Position numbers and translations under genes: made by a program
Notes under the pieces: model-generated
Seen by the model: the letters and a program-made list of their open reading frames with translations, nothing else
The model's database searches: none
What the model was told of the DNA's origin: nothing
Source: Lutjanus erythropterus
Taxonomy: Eukaryota > Chordata > Actinopteri > Lutjaniformes > Lutjanidae
Direction: 5' to 3'
NCBI GenBank assembly: GCA_020091685.1
Contig: CM034604.1
Span: 5,507,820-5,571,819, forward strand
Length of the DNA: 64,000 nt
In this document: positions 11,828-21,894 of the stretch, in pieces
Layout of the letters: the number at the start of each line of letters is the position of its first letter
Position numbering within the stretch: position 1 is the stretch's first letter

Positions 11828-13486
11828 CACCTGAGTTCGGACTAGCAATTGTTCCCGTGCACATTTCCAAGAAATTACAGCTGAGGCCTGTAGAAGTACA
11901 CAGTGACCGAATGAGGAGTTTCTGATGGCTCAGATCCTTGGACATGTGCTCCAGTGTACGTTTCTTTCATTTCCCTCAGCTGTAGTTGCTGTGATGTAGA
12001 CTATGTGGTGCTGAAACCTTGGAAAGTTTTAAATTTCCTTCAGCTTAACAGCAAACCAGGTGCTCTGCTGTCGCTACACTCATGATAATTGTGAGTCATC
12101 AAGTGCACTTATTCTCCTGCAAGGTTACCCTGATGACGCTGTGGCATTGGAACATTTATTCTTCATGAGTGAATGGGAGCTTTGTCACAGTAAGTCTTTA
12201 GTTTTTTGTGTGGCAGATGATGTGGTGTGTTTCAGCTGCTTAAGCTCAAGGTTCTTCAGTTCACTGCATCCATCCCGTACACACTCACCACTGCATTCTG
12301 CAGCTATACAACAAACATGGAAATGACAAACACCCTTAATGTATTCTAAATGTACAATATCAAAATCCTAGCAAATTTGTAAATATTTTGGGTGTTTTTT
12401 TTCTTTTTGGAACAGGTCAAATTCAGATAAAAAACCATCTAATTCTAAGAACTGACATTCTGCTTGGAATTATAAGGTTCTATCTGCAAAACAATTGATA
12501 TTCAATGAACAAAAGCAGTTTACTCTTATTTTATCCATTGAAATTAGTGAAATTTGTATCCACATGTATGAGAAAGTTACATTTAATGTGTTCTATGACT
12601 TTTCTATTACTTTGATTTTAGAGGCTTTGTTTTATAATAGCAGTACTGATTCTGGTACACCAAATATATGTCCTGTTTTGGTGGGAAAGGGGAAGAATGC
12701 AACTGTTGAGTTAATAATCGAGTTATAAATTTAGACATTCTGGTGGACAGCAGGAGAAATAGTTGAGTCTTTTTTAAAAACCATTTTGGATACATATTTT
12801 CATTGTTAGCTACATGCTAGCCAGCTGAAACTAGCTTCCTAATGTTAGTCTGGCAGCCAGGGTGGGATTATTTTTTTAAAATGTGAATATCTACAAGCAA
12901 GTTACAGATAAATGTTCGAATTCACCAGCCACTCTAGGAAATCCATTTGTGTCTGAAATCCACAGGACACACAACATTAAGAGGAAAACACTAAAGGATA
13001 GGTTTGAGGTTGTTTTTTTTAATCTATAACCTTTATTCCAGTCACAGCCAAAACCATAAATCTATCCTGTAGTGCTTGTCTCCTTATGTTTGCATTAGCT
13101 GTAGACTAACATTGGGAAGCTAGCATTAGCAGGCGAACGTTGTAGCTAGCAATGAAAATAAACACCTCAGCAAGATCACTTAAAGAATGACTGTACTTGC
13201 CTGGTATTTCTACTGCTGTCCTTCACAAGACCATCAATAAAACCTTCAATTTTGAATGAATCTGTTTGTTTCAGGATCATTCCAACTTAAAATGGTTTAA
13301 TTTAGCAATGATCTTCAGATGAGAAAATCCTGTTTTTGCAACTCAGTTCAAATGTCTCAGAAAATGAAGATCCAAGTCTAAAACCACAACCAGGTAACAT
13401 GGTTGGACAGGCCAGGAAACACTCAAGTTTCTGCCTTTCTGCTTTTGGACTGGTTTTCTGCTCATTTCTTGAGCAAAATGACTGGC
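11828..13486. other. Intergenic, no gene recognised
   Basis: Contains repeated GCTAGC/TTAGC words near 12810-12850 and 13100-13160, but no protein or defined element. Open frames here are under 90 codons and lack features. Confidence 0.35.
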
Positions 13487-13750
13487 TCAGTTATTAACAT
13501 TGGAGAGACATGTATACAGAGCATTTAAAGGACTTGGGTTTTCCGATGAAGCAGGAATATAAAGTTGTGTGTCATCAGCAGAACAATTATATTTGACATT
13601 ATGGTAAGTCATTATGTTGCCCAGAGGGAGGATGTATAAAGAAAAAAGAATCAGACCAAGAATGATTACTTCCAGAACACTATAATCATTATCAAAGGTC
13701 TGACAGTCACCTAAACTAACAAAAAAATTCTTCCAGACAGGAAAGAGCAA
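13487..13750 (-). pseudogene. LINE reverse transcriptase fragment
   Basis: An open minus-strand piece of 87 codons reads LGLILFSLYILPLGNIM and then CSADDTQLYIPAS. This is the GPxLFxIYxLPLG...YADDTQLY region of an L2-like reverse transcriptase. The catalytic box is SADD instead of YADD, and both sides decay, so it is inactive. Confidence 0.75.
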
Positions 13751-14482
13751 ACAACTGATTGAATATTCAATGATTGAATTGATTTATTGATCAAGACAAA
13801 TTTATTTTGAAAAAACATTACACTCTACAGCTTCAACCTGTGTCTATTTTTTGTTTATAAGGCTCATCCAATCCTTCAGATTTGATTGAATTGCTCCCAA
13901 ATGATGTGGCTCAATGCGGTCGTGTGCACACATCGTACAGAAGTTTTTTCACTGCAGTTCATCTCTCAGGCTTTCCTGAAAAAACTCAGCCAGCCCAGAT
14001 CTAGAGGGGTGCTGGGGCGTTCTGGGTCCCACAAGATCTTCTCCCTCCCCTGCAACAGAGCTCTGCCCCGGGCCGCAGACACAAAAACAACCGCAACCCA
14101 CACAGAATGTTCCTCCTAACATCCGACTGGCTGATCAGGGAACATAAAACTCAGAGACAACTCCTCTGTGAATCTTCTCCGCTGACCTCTGGTTGGCTGA
14201 TCGGGTGGAACAAGTAGCTGTCTCCTGTGTCATTTACAGTTGATGTAACTGGAGTGTCATGCTGTGTGTTTACATGTGTGTCTGTTGGCATCAGAGAGTC
14301 CCCTGGAGCTTTTGTGCATTGGTCCAAGAACAAGTCCCCCCTGACCCTCTCAGACAGGCCTTGCTCTTGTTCCTCTTGCAGGGAGACCCCGCTGCTGTCG
14401 GTGTTCATTCAGACTGAGCTTTGAACACATACAGAGCATCACAGTGCTGAAATCCTACACATTTCCAGATATTATGTATCTC
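13751..14482. other. Intergenic, GC-richer stretch without recognised gene
   Basis: Positions 13980-14400 are richer in GC than the surroundings and carry two similar pieces CTGGCTGATCAGG (14128) and TTGGCTGATCGGG (14193). No protein family is seen in any frame. Confidence 0.35.
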
Positions 14483-14538
14483 ATAAAGGGACAGTTCACT
14501 GCAAAATCAATCATACATATTTTTCCTCTGCCCTGTGG

Positions 14539-14804
14539 TAAGGCTGGGTATCTGAACTCAATACCATTAAGGTATCAACTGTAATAACCCCGTACCAAGT
14601 AGTATCAATACTTCTCCAGTCAAACGGTACCTACATTTAATCCTTTTGGTACCCAGATCTGGAGAAAATGTTTGTTCACAGCCAATCACCACAAACTTTC
14701 TTCATAAATAAGAACCTTCAAAAAATGCACTGACGTACTCCACTAGTATTTGTACCATTTTAAGGGTGCTAGTATTGTAATTTTTTAAATAATACCCAGC
14801 CCTA
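14539..14804. mobile_element. hAT-type MITE nested in the foldback element
   Basis: Terminal inverted repeats TAAGGCTGGGTA (left) and TAGGGCTGGGTA (right, read inwards) match at 11 of 12 positions. The flanks CCCTGTGG (14531-14538) and GCCTGTAG (14805-14812) match at 6 of 8 positions, consistent with a decayed 8-bp hAT target duplication. The interior has GGTATCAA/GGTACC words. Non-coding. Confidence 0.7.
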
Positions 14805-14830
14805 GCCTGTAGTGCTGCTCAAAGCACCAA

Positions 14831-15436
14831 AATCCATCCATCCATCTTCAACCACTTATCCGAAATCGAGTCATGGAGGTAACAGTTCCAGCAGATCCCT
14901 TTCCCCAGCTACATTAGCCAGCTCTGACTTGCGGATCCTGAGGTGTTCCCAGGCCAGGGCAGAGCTATAATTCCTCCACCTAGTCCTCGGTCTGCCCCGT
15001 GGCCTCCTCCCAGCTGGACATGCCAGGTGGCATCTTTACAAGATGACCGAACCACCTCAACTGGCTCCTTTCTACACAAAGGAGCAGAGACTCTACTCCG
15101 AGTCCTTCATGGATGACTGAGCTTCTCACCCTGTCCCTAAGGGAGAGGACAGCCACCCTCCGGAGAAAACCCACTTCGGCCGCTTGTATCCACGATCTCA
15201 TTCTTTCAGAATCATGACCCACCTTTCATGACCATAGGTGAGACTAGGGACGAAGATTGAACGGTAGATCAAGAGCTTTGCCTTCTAGCTAAGCTCTCTT
15301 TTTGTCACTGTAAAGTAAATGCAATGCCACTCAGTGCTCTGATTCTCTGGCCCATGTCAAGCTCTATTGTCCCCTCACTCAAGAACTGCTAAGAAGCATG
15401 GCCTCAGACTTAGAGGTTCTGATCCTCATCCCATCA
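14831..15436 (-). pseudogene. Non-LTR retrotransposon C-terminal fragment
   Basis: Minus-strand translation gives GDGMRIRTSKSEAMLL near the 15400 end and, further on (15222 to 14980), ERMRSWIQAAEVGFLRRVA, SLRDRVRSSVIHE and RSQLRWFGHLVKMPPG. These are the conserved tail of a LINE polymerase very common in teleosts. Stops and shifts separate the two parts. It inserted into the left arm of the surrounding foldback MITE. I cannot assign the LINE clade safely. Confidence 0.75.
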
Positions 15437-15569
15437 CCAAAAACCCTCAACAGCAGTGTCTCTTTCCAGAAATCATAACCCAGCTGCTGAAGACAATCCA
15501 AAAACCTTGATGCAAGCAGTTTCATGTAGGAATGTTTTTTCCCACAGGTAAATCTACTGAAACTTTGCA

Positions 15570-15634
15570 CTTTTCAGTGGAAAGAAAGTAGTTGCGGTAG
15601 ATTCTACTGCAACTACTTTCTTTCCACTGAAAAG
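15570..15634. repeat. Near-perfect 65-nt hairpin at MITE centre
   Basis: Positions 15570-15600 pair with 15604-15634: 31 consecutive pairs, of which 30 are Watson-Crick and one is G-T, around the 3-nt loop ATT. It is the symmetry centre of the foldback element at 14483-15874. Confidence 0.95.
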
Positions 15635-15874
15635 AAAATAGCTCCTATATGAAACTGCTTAAAACAAGGTCTGTGGATTATCTTGAGTAACCAGGCTAAG
15701 ATTTCTGGAGAGAGACGCTGCTGTTGAGTTTTTGAAATGTAGTTTTTTGGCACTTTGAGCACCACAAGCAGAGTGCCATTTAGGTTTATTATACTGGGGA
15801 GAAAGCAGACATCTCTATGGCAGCTAAGAGGAAAAATATCTATTTTTCATTTTGGTCTGAACTGCTCCTTTAGT

Positions 15875-17439
15875 TGCATGTTATTCCGATGCAATTGCAA
15901 TGGAACATCACTATGTCACAGTGAAGCTGACCTTTACCTTTACTGAGCTAGGCTCTTCATCAAAGTGCCTGGCTCTCTGCATGTCAGAATATGAATCAGT
16001 TCCTGTAGGTGCACTGAGACTGTGTGCAGAATGAGCCCTGGAAACATCTCTGCATAGTCAGTGTGGTAATAATGTCGATGTGAAGCTTTGTGGGCTGATG
16101 AGTGCCAACCGCCAGGTCTTTATGGTTTGTGAGAAGAGCGCGTTGAGCTCGCGAGCGGCTTTTCTCCGGCCCGCTCTGCGTTCCAGAGACAAATAAAGTG
16201 TCAGATGTGGTGGGGCTATCAGGGGGAGACGGCTGACAGTGCAGCGGAGGTGTGCTGGAGGAAGCCCATCCTCTTACACTGCAATCACCGGAGGGAAAGA
16301 CAGAGAGCTGCTAGCATCTGTCTGGCTCAGAGTGTGAAGCCATATCCCTGCATCCGCTGTGGAATTAACGAGACGGGGTGTCAAGCCTCGGCAACAAAGC
16401 ACTCACCAATGAAAGCATGTTTAGTTCCCCGTGGCAAAACTGTCTGCATTAGTTACCGATGCTGTGCTCACATGAAACTAAACTGAAGATATCGCCATCA
16501 AGGAGGGAAACTGCACCCTTTCCATCTTTTATAGATGCCATCGCTTTGCTGTGATCATATTGGCATGAGATATTGAACCAAGACCAATGTAATATTTTTC
16601 TGGAAGAAGGCAGCTGTAAAAGTCACCAATTAGGCCTCTAATTAAATTGATTTAGACATCTAAGCCTGAGCTGGACCGAGAGCATATGACTGCACAGAGG
16701 GGGGCCAGAGGCCATGCTTGAGAAACTCTTTAGATTAAATCTAATGAGCTAAAAAAGAAAGTTGACTTCCTCATTCGCCTCCATCCTTATGTAAGAGTTC
16801 ACAGGCAGAAAACTCTGCCTCGTCTATCTCTGCGCATGAGAGGGGATGACGCCTCAACCTCCATGGAAAAACAGAAAGTTCTGTGCACTGGGGATAGCTC
16901 TGGAATGGAAGTCCAGGTCTGCCAATATTAAAATGGAATATTTTTTATGAACAAGTTTATAGAATATGATGTGCTTAACTATTATACTAACCAGTTGCAT
17001 TCTAGAATGTTGCTGCAGTTCACTGAGAATCCTCACTTAAATGAGAATTTTCTTAATCAACCTAAACAGCTCTATCTCAAAAACTGATCATCACAATTTG
17101 TTTTCATTTGAAAAGCACAATTTCTTCTTTCATTTGATACAGAATAGCTTTTTAGACTGAAGTTGACTCAAAATATTCATAAAAACACCAAGCAAATTAA
17201 CAAGTAGCACTAAAACCGCTATGAATAACTGTGAGTAAATTAATTTCAGCCTGCCTAAAAGAAGAGAAAGTAACTTCAGGTCAGTTTTATTTTAAAAATA
17301 TATATAATCCACAATGTTTCTCTCTGTTTGCTTCCTGAGTCAACATTCTGACAACAACTGATCCTCCAGTGGATAATGGCGGACTTTCAAAAATATCCCT
17401 AACTTTACCCCACACAGTTATGTTATAAGAACAAACAGT
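15875..17439. other. Intergenic, candidate conserved non-coding DNA
   Basis: No mobile-element end or protein family is visible. Positions 16080-16740 are of high complexity with homeodomain-type words (CTCTAATTAAATTGATTTAG at 16635) and a CpG-containing patch at 16135-16190. This is what a conserved regulatory region often looks like, but conservation is untested. The 93-codon frame at 16205 has no domain. Confidence 0.35.
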
Positions 17440-18175
17440 AATGTGGTAGTAGGTAGGGTTTTTGGCAACTTATGTGAGGAAAAAATGTATGAATTTATAT
17501 GTGGAAAAGTCGCGACCCAATCAGTCCTCCCCACCAACTCTTGATTGCACTTTCCCCAAGAAAACAGCCTCCATCTCTGGCAGCAAGAGCCAAGTAGGTC
17601 CCGCTGTTTGCTGGTGGTGATTATGTCATGTGATTTCGAGCAAAAAACTCACAATTTCTCTGTCGTTTTCCTCGATGGTGTTGTAGGTAGTGCTTTGGGC
17701 AACTTATATGAGAAAAATCACAGAATTTATGTAGAAAAGTGGCAACCAAGTCAGTCCTCCCTGCCGACTCTTCTGCAACCTTTCCTTCTGGAAAACAGCA
17801 TCCATCTCCTGCAGTGAGAGCTGAGGATGTCCCGCTGTTTATGGATGATGATTACGTGATGTGATTTTGAACAAAAAGCTCACACCATCTCTTTTTAGCA
17901 ACCGAAATGAGAAAAATCACTGAATTTATGTGTGCAAATGTCACGACCCATCAATCGTCTCTACTGACTCTTTGGCGCCCATCTCCGACAATGACAGCTG
18001 AGGAGGTCCCGTTGTTTCCTGATGGTGATTATGTGATGTGATTTCAAGAAAATTCCCAGTGTCTTTGTTGTTTGCCACAAGTGTCTTGTAGATTGTGTTT
18101 TGGCAACTTATATGAGAAAATCGTTGAATTTATATGCGGAAAAAGTCATCGCACCTCCCCCAGGACAACAGTCTT
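17440..18175. repeat. Tandem repeat, about 200-234 bp unit, 3-4 copies
   Basis: GGCAACTTAT(A/G)TGAG or a variant recurs at 17464, 17698, 17897 and 18102. Each is followed by GAATTTATGTG, a CGACCCA(A)TCA-like block, GTCCCG(C/T)TGTTT and GATGGTGATTATGTGATGTG in the same order. Spacings are about 234, 199 and 205. The last copy is partial. Open frames inside are by-products. Confidence 0.85.
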
Positions 18176-20164
18176 TGCCTCAGGCAGTGATAACATGGGA
18201 GTTCCTCTTGTTTATGTGGCCTCTCCCGACTCCAACTATCCTCCAACCAGAACTTTCTTCTTCGTTGGTATGTCTGTTGTCTGTTTCTCGGGTGGAAGCT
18301 CAGCACTGCCCCTAGAGGCCTGGAGCAATTGTTGTATGACTGGATATGCAGCATTTTCCTTTTGCATTTCTTGTTTATATGCAGCGCATTTCTGTATATG
18401 TAACTTGTTTTTGTATATGCAGCACGTTTCTCCTTGTCAGCCACCTCACAAAAACACCATCCAGTGATACGATGTTTTATCATATTACACTCTGACAGTG
18501 AGTAGTGTGCAGAACACATGGAGAACATTCATGAATGGACTATGAGGCTGTTCTTCGCAGGCTCAAACTCTCACTGCCCTCACACCCAAATTGCCTTCTC
18601 ACTCACAGTGATGATTCACTGTGGGTGAACTAATCAGAGTTCAAATAGAAGCTACAACAGCACATTGAGGCGTCTGAATGACCTTATGTATTGAATTTGG
18701 AGAGCGTTTTTTTTCCTGTCATGTAGTTTGTGACTACAGAGGCCCAGAGGGGCCAGAGAGAATAAAATATGTATCTGCAGCATTTTTATACATTCAAGAC
18801 TGAAATGTTTTTGCATGTGCACAAGACACAATTCTGGTCTGTTGTGCTGGCTCTCAAACATTTATCTTTTGCCTACAAATTAACCAAAAATGTGGGGATG
18901 ATTTGCATCATGTGCCCATGAATTAATTAAAATGGGGGAACAAATTGTGTCTGGTATCCACAAATTAGCCAAAAATGTGGGAACCAATTTTATCTTGTGA
19001 TGAATGCCAAATTGCCCAAAAACAATAAATGATATGTTATTATTACTAAAATAAAATTAAAAAGTATTGTAGTAAAAGTATTTTCATAAATGCCTGACAT
19101 ATCAAATATGATGCAAACATATCGGTCATACTGGGAGTCAGTGGCACTCGACCTCTTCTGCCATTCAGGTATGAGAACGTGTAAATAGATAAATGTAATG
19201 TACACTGAAATCAGATGTCAACAGTCTTCATTTCCAAATTCAAACTGGAAGACAATTCTTTTTTAGTTTCATATAATGGTAGCATTTTCCCAAGATTCTA
19301 TAGGAACAACAGTCGATATTTGCGATCGTACATTGCTGCGACTCTGAGGTGTGTAGAGTAGAGAACATGGTGGAAGGTGACAGACTGAGTCCACACACAG
19401 GCCAGGAAGCAAACCTACAATCCTTTTTGATATATTTTCCTTTGCTTCAGCAGGCTGGTAAAACCTTTATCAAAGATTTATTTGATGTCTTTAATCTCCC
19501 TGCCTGGCCCCCCCCTCTCCTTAGTGAAAATGTGCCCTGGTGGCTCGTAGCAGACGGCTGTGTGTCACTGCTCAGGCCCTCTCAGTCACTGGCTGCTCTC
19601 CATCACTGCTCATTAAGGCCAGGCTTTCCAAAAGCACGTATAGTCCAGACTGTTTCCACTCAGCATTGACCATTAACTCAGTCCTTCATGTGCTGTTTTC
19701 TTTAACAATATTTCATCCACGCTGATCAGATCAAAGGATGGGACATTTTTTATCTATGCAACTTTTTTGATCTATAATCCAACAAATTATTGTTTGTGGC
19801 TTCAACAAAACTGTGCAGGACTTAAAAAAAAATAGCAGCAAAGTATCTGCATTGTTTTCCAATTTTCTGCTCGCCTAAAGCCAGCAGTCCTGTTTTTTTG
19901 TTTTTTTTTATAGTAATTCAATAGTTTCCTTGACCCGCAAGCACGCCCTCAGAGTAGAAATCAGCCCTCTATCTCTGCCAGGTTCGTAGTAAATCAAATA
20001 TCATCTTTTGGCAGGAATCCCATATCCAGGTCACTGCTAAAATCTCATCAGCTGTGCCCCAGCCCAAGGCACGACAATCCACCAGGTTCATGGAAATCCT
20101 TTCGTAAGTTTATGAGATCTCTCACACACATATACAAAAACAAACCAAATAAAATGAGGCCTGC
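18176..20164. other. Intergenic, no gene recognised
   Basis: Short imperfect direct repeats ACAAATTA(A/G)CCAAAAATGTGGG lie at 18874-18900 and 18959-18983. The 18072 and 18130 open frames (131-132 codons on opposite strands) show no domain. Positions 19330-19680 are GC-richer and of high complexity but unrecognised. Confidence 0.35.
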
Positions 20165-20290
20165 TCACTGTACTGGCAACGCGATAGTCTGCAGTGGCCA
20201 GAGGAGGGTTCAGCAACAATCTGGACTAATGAGGTCTGAGATGCCAACAGGCAACAACCTACTCTTTGTGGCTCATTCCTACAAAATAAC
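20165..20290 (+). repeat. Dispersed repeat family D, copy 1 (5' part)
   Basis: The words CACTG-TCTGGC, GCCAG-GAGGGTT, CAACA-TCTGGACTAATGAGGTCTGAGATGCCAAC match 24743-24832 in order. The second half of the family is missing here. Confidence 0.65.
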
Positions 20291-21474
20291 AAAACATCCT
20301 CACATCTGTATAGCAACCTAGAACGTATCTGGTAGGTTTAACTGCAGTAAGATTAAAGAATGACTTAAAGGATGATGTATTTTTCAAACTGAACCTTATT
20401 TTCCTGTGTTTTACATGATTGATGGTCCAAAGTCCATTCAGGACACGTCCAACTCCACTTTGCTATTTATGTAGTGCAAAATCAAGGTGCAAAGTAAAGC
20501 ACAAAGGGGTTTAAAGTGCAGTAGCTGGGCGTAAAAAAAGAAGGACTTAACTCGTGGAACACCACGCCTGATTGACAACGGTCATAGCTGCGCCTGGTCT
20601 TAAAATGCGCGCCCACATGAGTAGACACGAATTGATGATTCTGATATTCTGATGATACTTCTACCCAAAGCACTATCATGCATTCATCATGTGTCCCATA
20701 GTATTCTGAAAGGCTCTGTTAGCATAAAAACTGAGCACGATCAGCATTTGAAGGATGGGGGGCAGCGCTGCGTTTCTGCTGCAGTTGAGGGGAGAGCACT
20801 TCAGTTAACTCAAACAACGCTTGTCGGCCAAAACGAAACCTCTCTATCAGCTCACTTTATGAATAAATATCGAGCGGGTTTGTCCTGTCACGGATGACTT
20901 TTTCTCCTCTGAATGCCGTCTCATTAATCATCCTGTAAACAAGATGCACTGCTACCCTTGTTTCTCTTTTCTGGATGTATGATTCTGTTAAAATTACCAT
21001 GGACACAAGTCTGAGTTTCCAACTTACGCCTGCTCCACACTAGGCCTAATAGTTACACCGAGGCGAAACACACACAGGGCAAAAGTCAAACTGGTGCACT
21101 CATCTGAACAGTTCTAAATCAGATGTAATGTTACACCCAGGCGAACGCCCAGCTGGTGCTCTCGGCTACTGGACACTTGGCTTGAATTAGTCAAAATGCC
21201 TACGTGATATCAAAGTTTAGTTTCTCTCTAAGCATCCACAAGGATCTGATTGAAACTAAATGTTCAGAACTATTAAAAAACTGGTTCAAAAACAGCTCAT
21301 TTTGCTGTTTAGACCATTTTTCAAGAGTGTGTGGGCGTGTCAGCTCACATTTGATTGGCAGTTCCAACAGAGAAGTTAAGTGATGTCCTGCTGTGGACCG
21401 CTGTAGACGTGGGCAGCAGCAAAACGCAATTTAGCACCTAAAGAAATGACCACCTAAAAAAAATTCCATATGGG
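20291..21474. other. Intergenic, nothing recognised
   Basis: No gene, element end or RNA feature recognised. Some short repeats such as TTACACC(C/G)AGGCGAA recur at 21053 and 21131. Confidence 0.35.
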
Positions 21475-21894
21475 TTTAAGTGTATGCTATACTTGGAAAA
21501 CGCTGCCTGACAACAAAGTAAAGCGGCGAACATGTTCTAACGGGGAACCGAAGCCACCGTCTCCACTCTCTGTACGACCACCAGACTCCATGGACAGAAA
21601 CAGTCTTTTTTTAATCTCTCAGGACCTGAAAGTTGTAAAAAATTCTGTTTGTTGGTCAGTTTGTGTATTATTCTGTGTTTTAACACGTTTGTTCGGGTCT
21701 TAACCAACGTTACTTCCTGCAGATCGAGGCAGCACGAGACCAGCAACCCCGTGTCCTGCAAGGGAAAATGAGTTTCAATGGAGTTTTGTGGCTTTGAAGA
21801 GAACACAGATGGCAGCTTCAGTTCGCTGCCAGTAAAAATTGTCTAACGGCAAAGTAAAGTGCGGAAAATGTTGTAAATATAGCATACACTTAAA
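21475..21894. mobile_element. Short element with 17-bp perfect terminal inverted repeats
   Basis: TTTAAGTGTATGCTATA at 21475-21491 is perfectly complementary to 21878-21894. Each arm contains TTAA, so insertion into TTAA (piggyBac-like) is possible, which would make the repeats GTGTATGCTATA. A direct repeat CAAAGTAAAG(C/T)GCGGA-type lies near both ends (21515 and 21850). The interior has open frames on both strands with no transposase signature. It looks like a MITE. Confidence 0.75.

Larger units (their letters stand above)
14483..15874. mobile_element. Long foldback MITE, interrupted twice
   Basis: The ends TAAAGGGACAGTTCACTGCA (14483) and, read inwards from the right, TAAAGGAGCAGTTCAGACC (15874) are inverted. 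The arms stay complementary through an ATATTTTTCCTCT block, a GTGCTCAAAG block, a CAACAGCAG-GTCTCT block and AAGCAGTTTCATGTAGGA (left near 15518, right near 15645), closing on a hairpin at 15570-15634. A hAT MITE (14539-14804) and a LINE piece (14831-15436) interrupt the left arm, while the right arm is continuous. The uninterrupted element would be about 510 bp. The superfamily is uncertain. Confidence 0.7.

Noticed and set aside
18072..18528. Two overlapping 131-132 codon frames on opposite strands
   Set aside because: They overlap the end of a tandem repeat and have no protein features.
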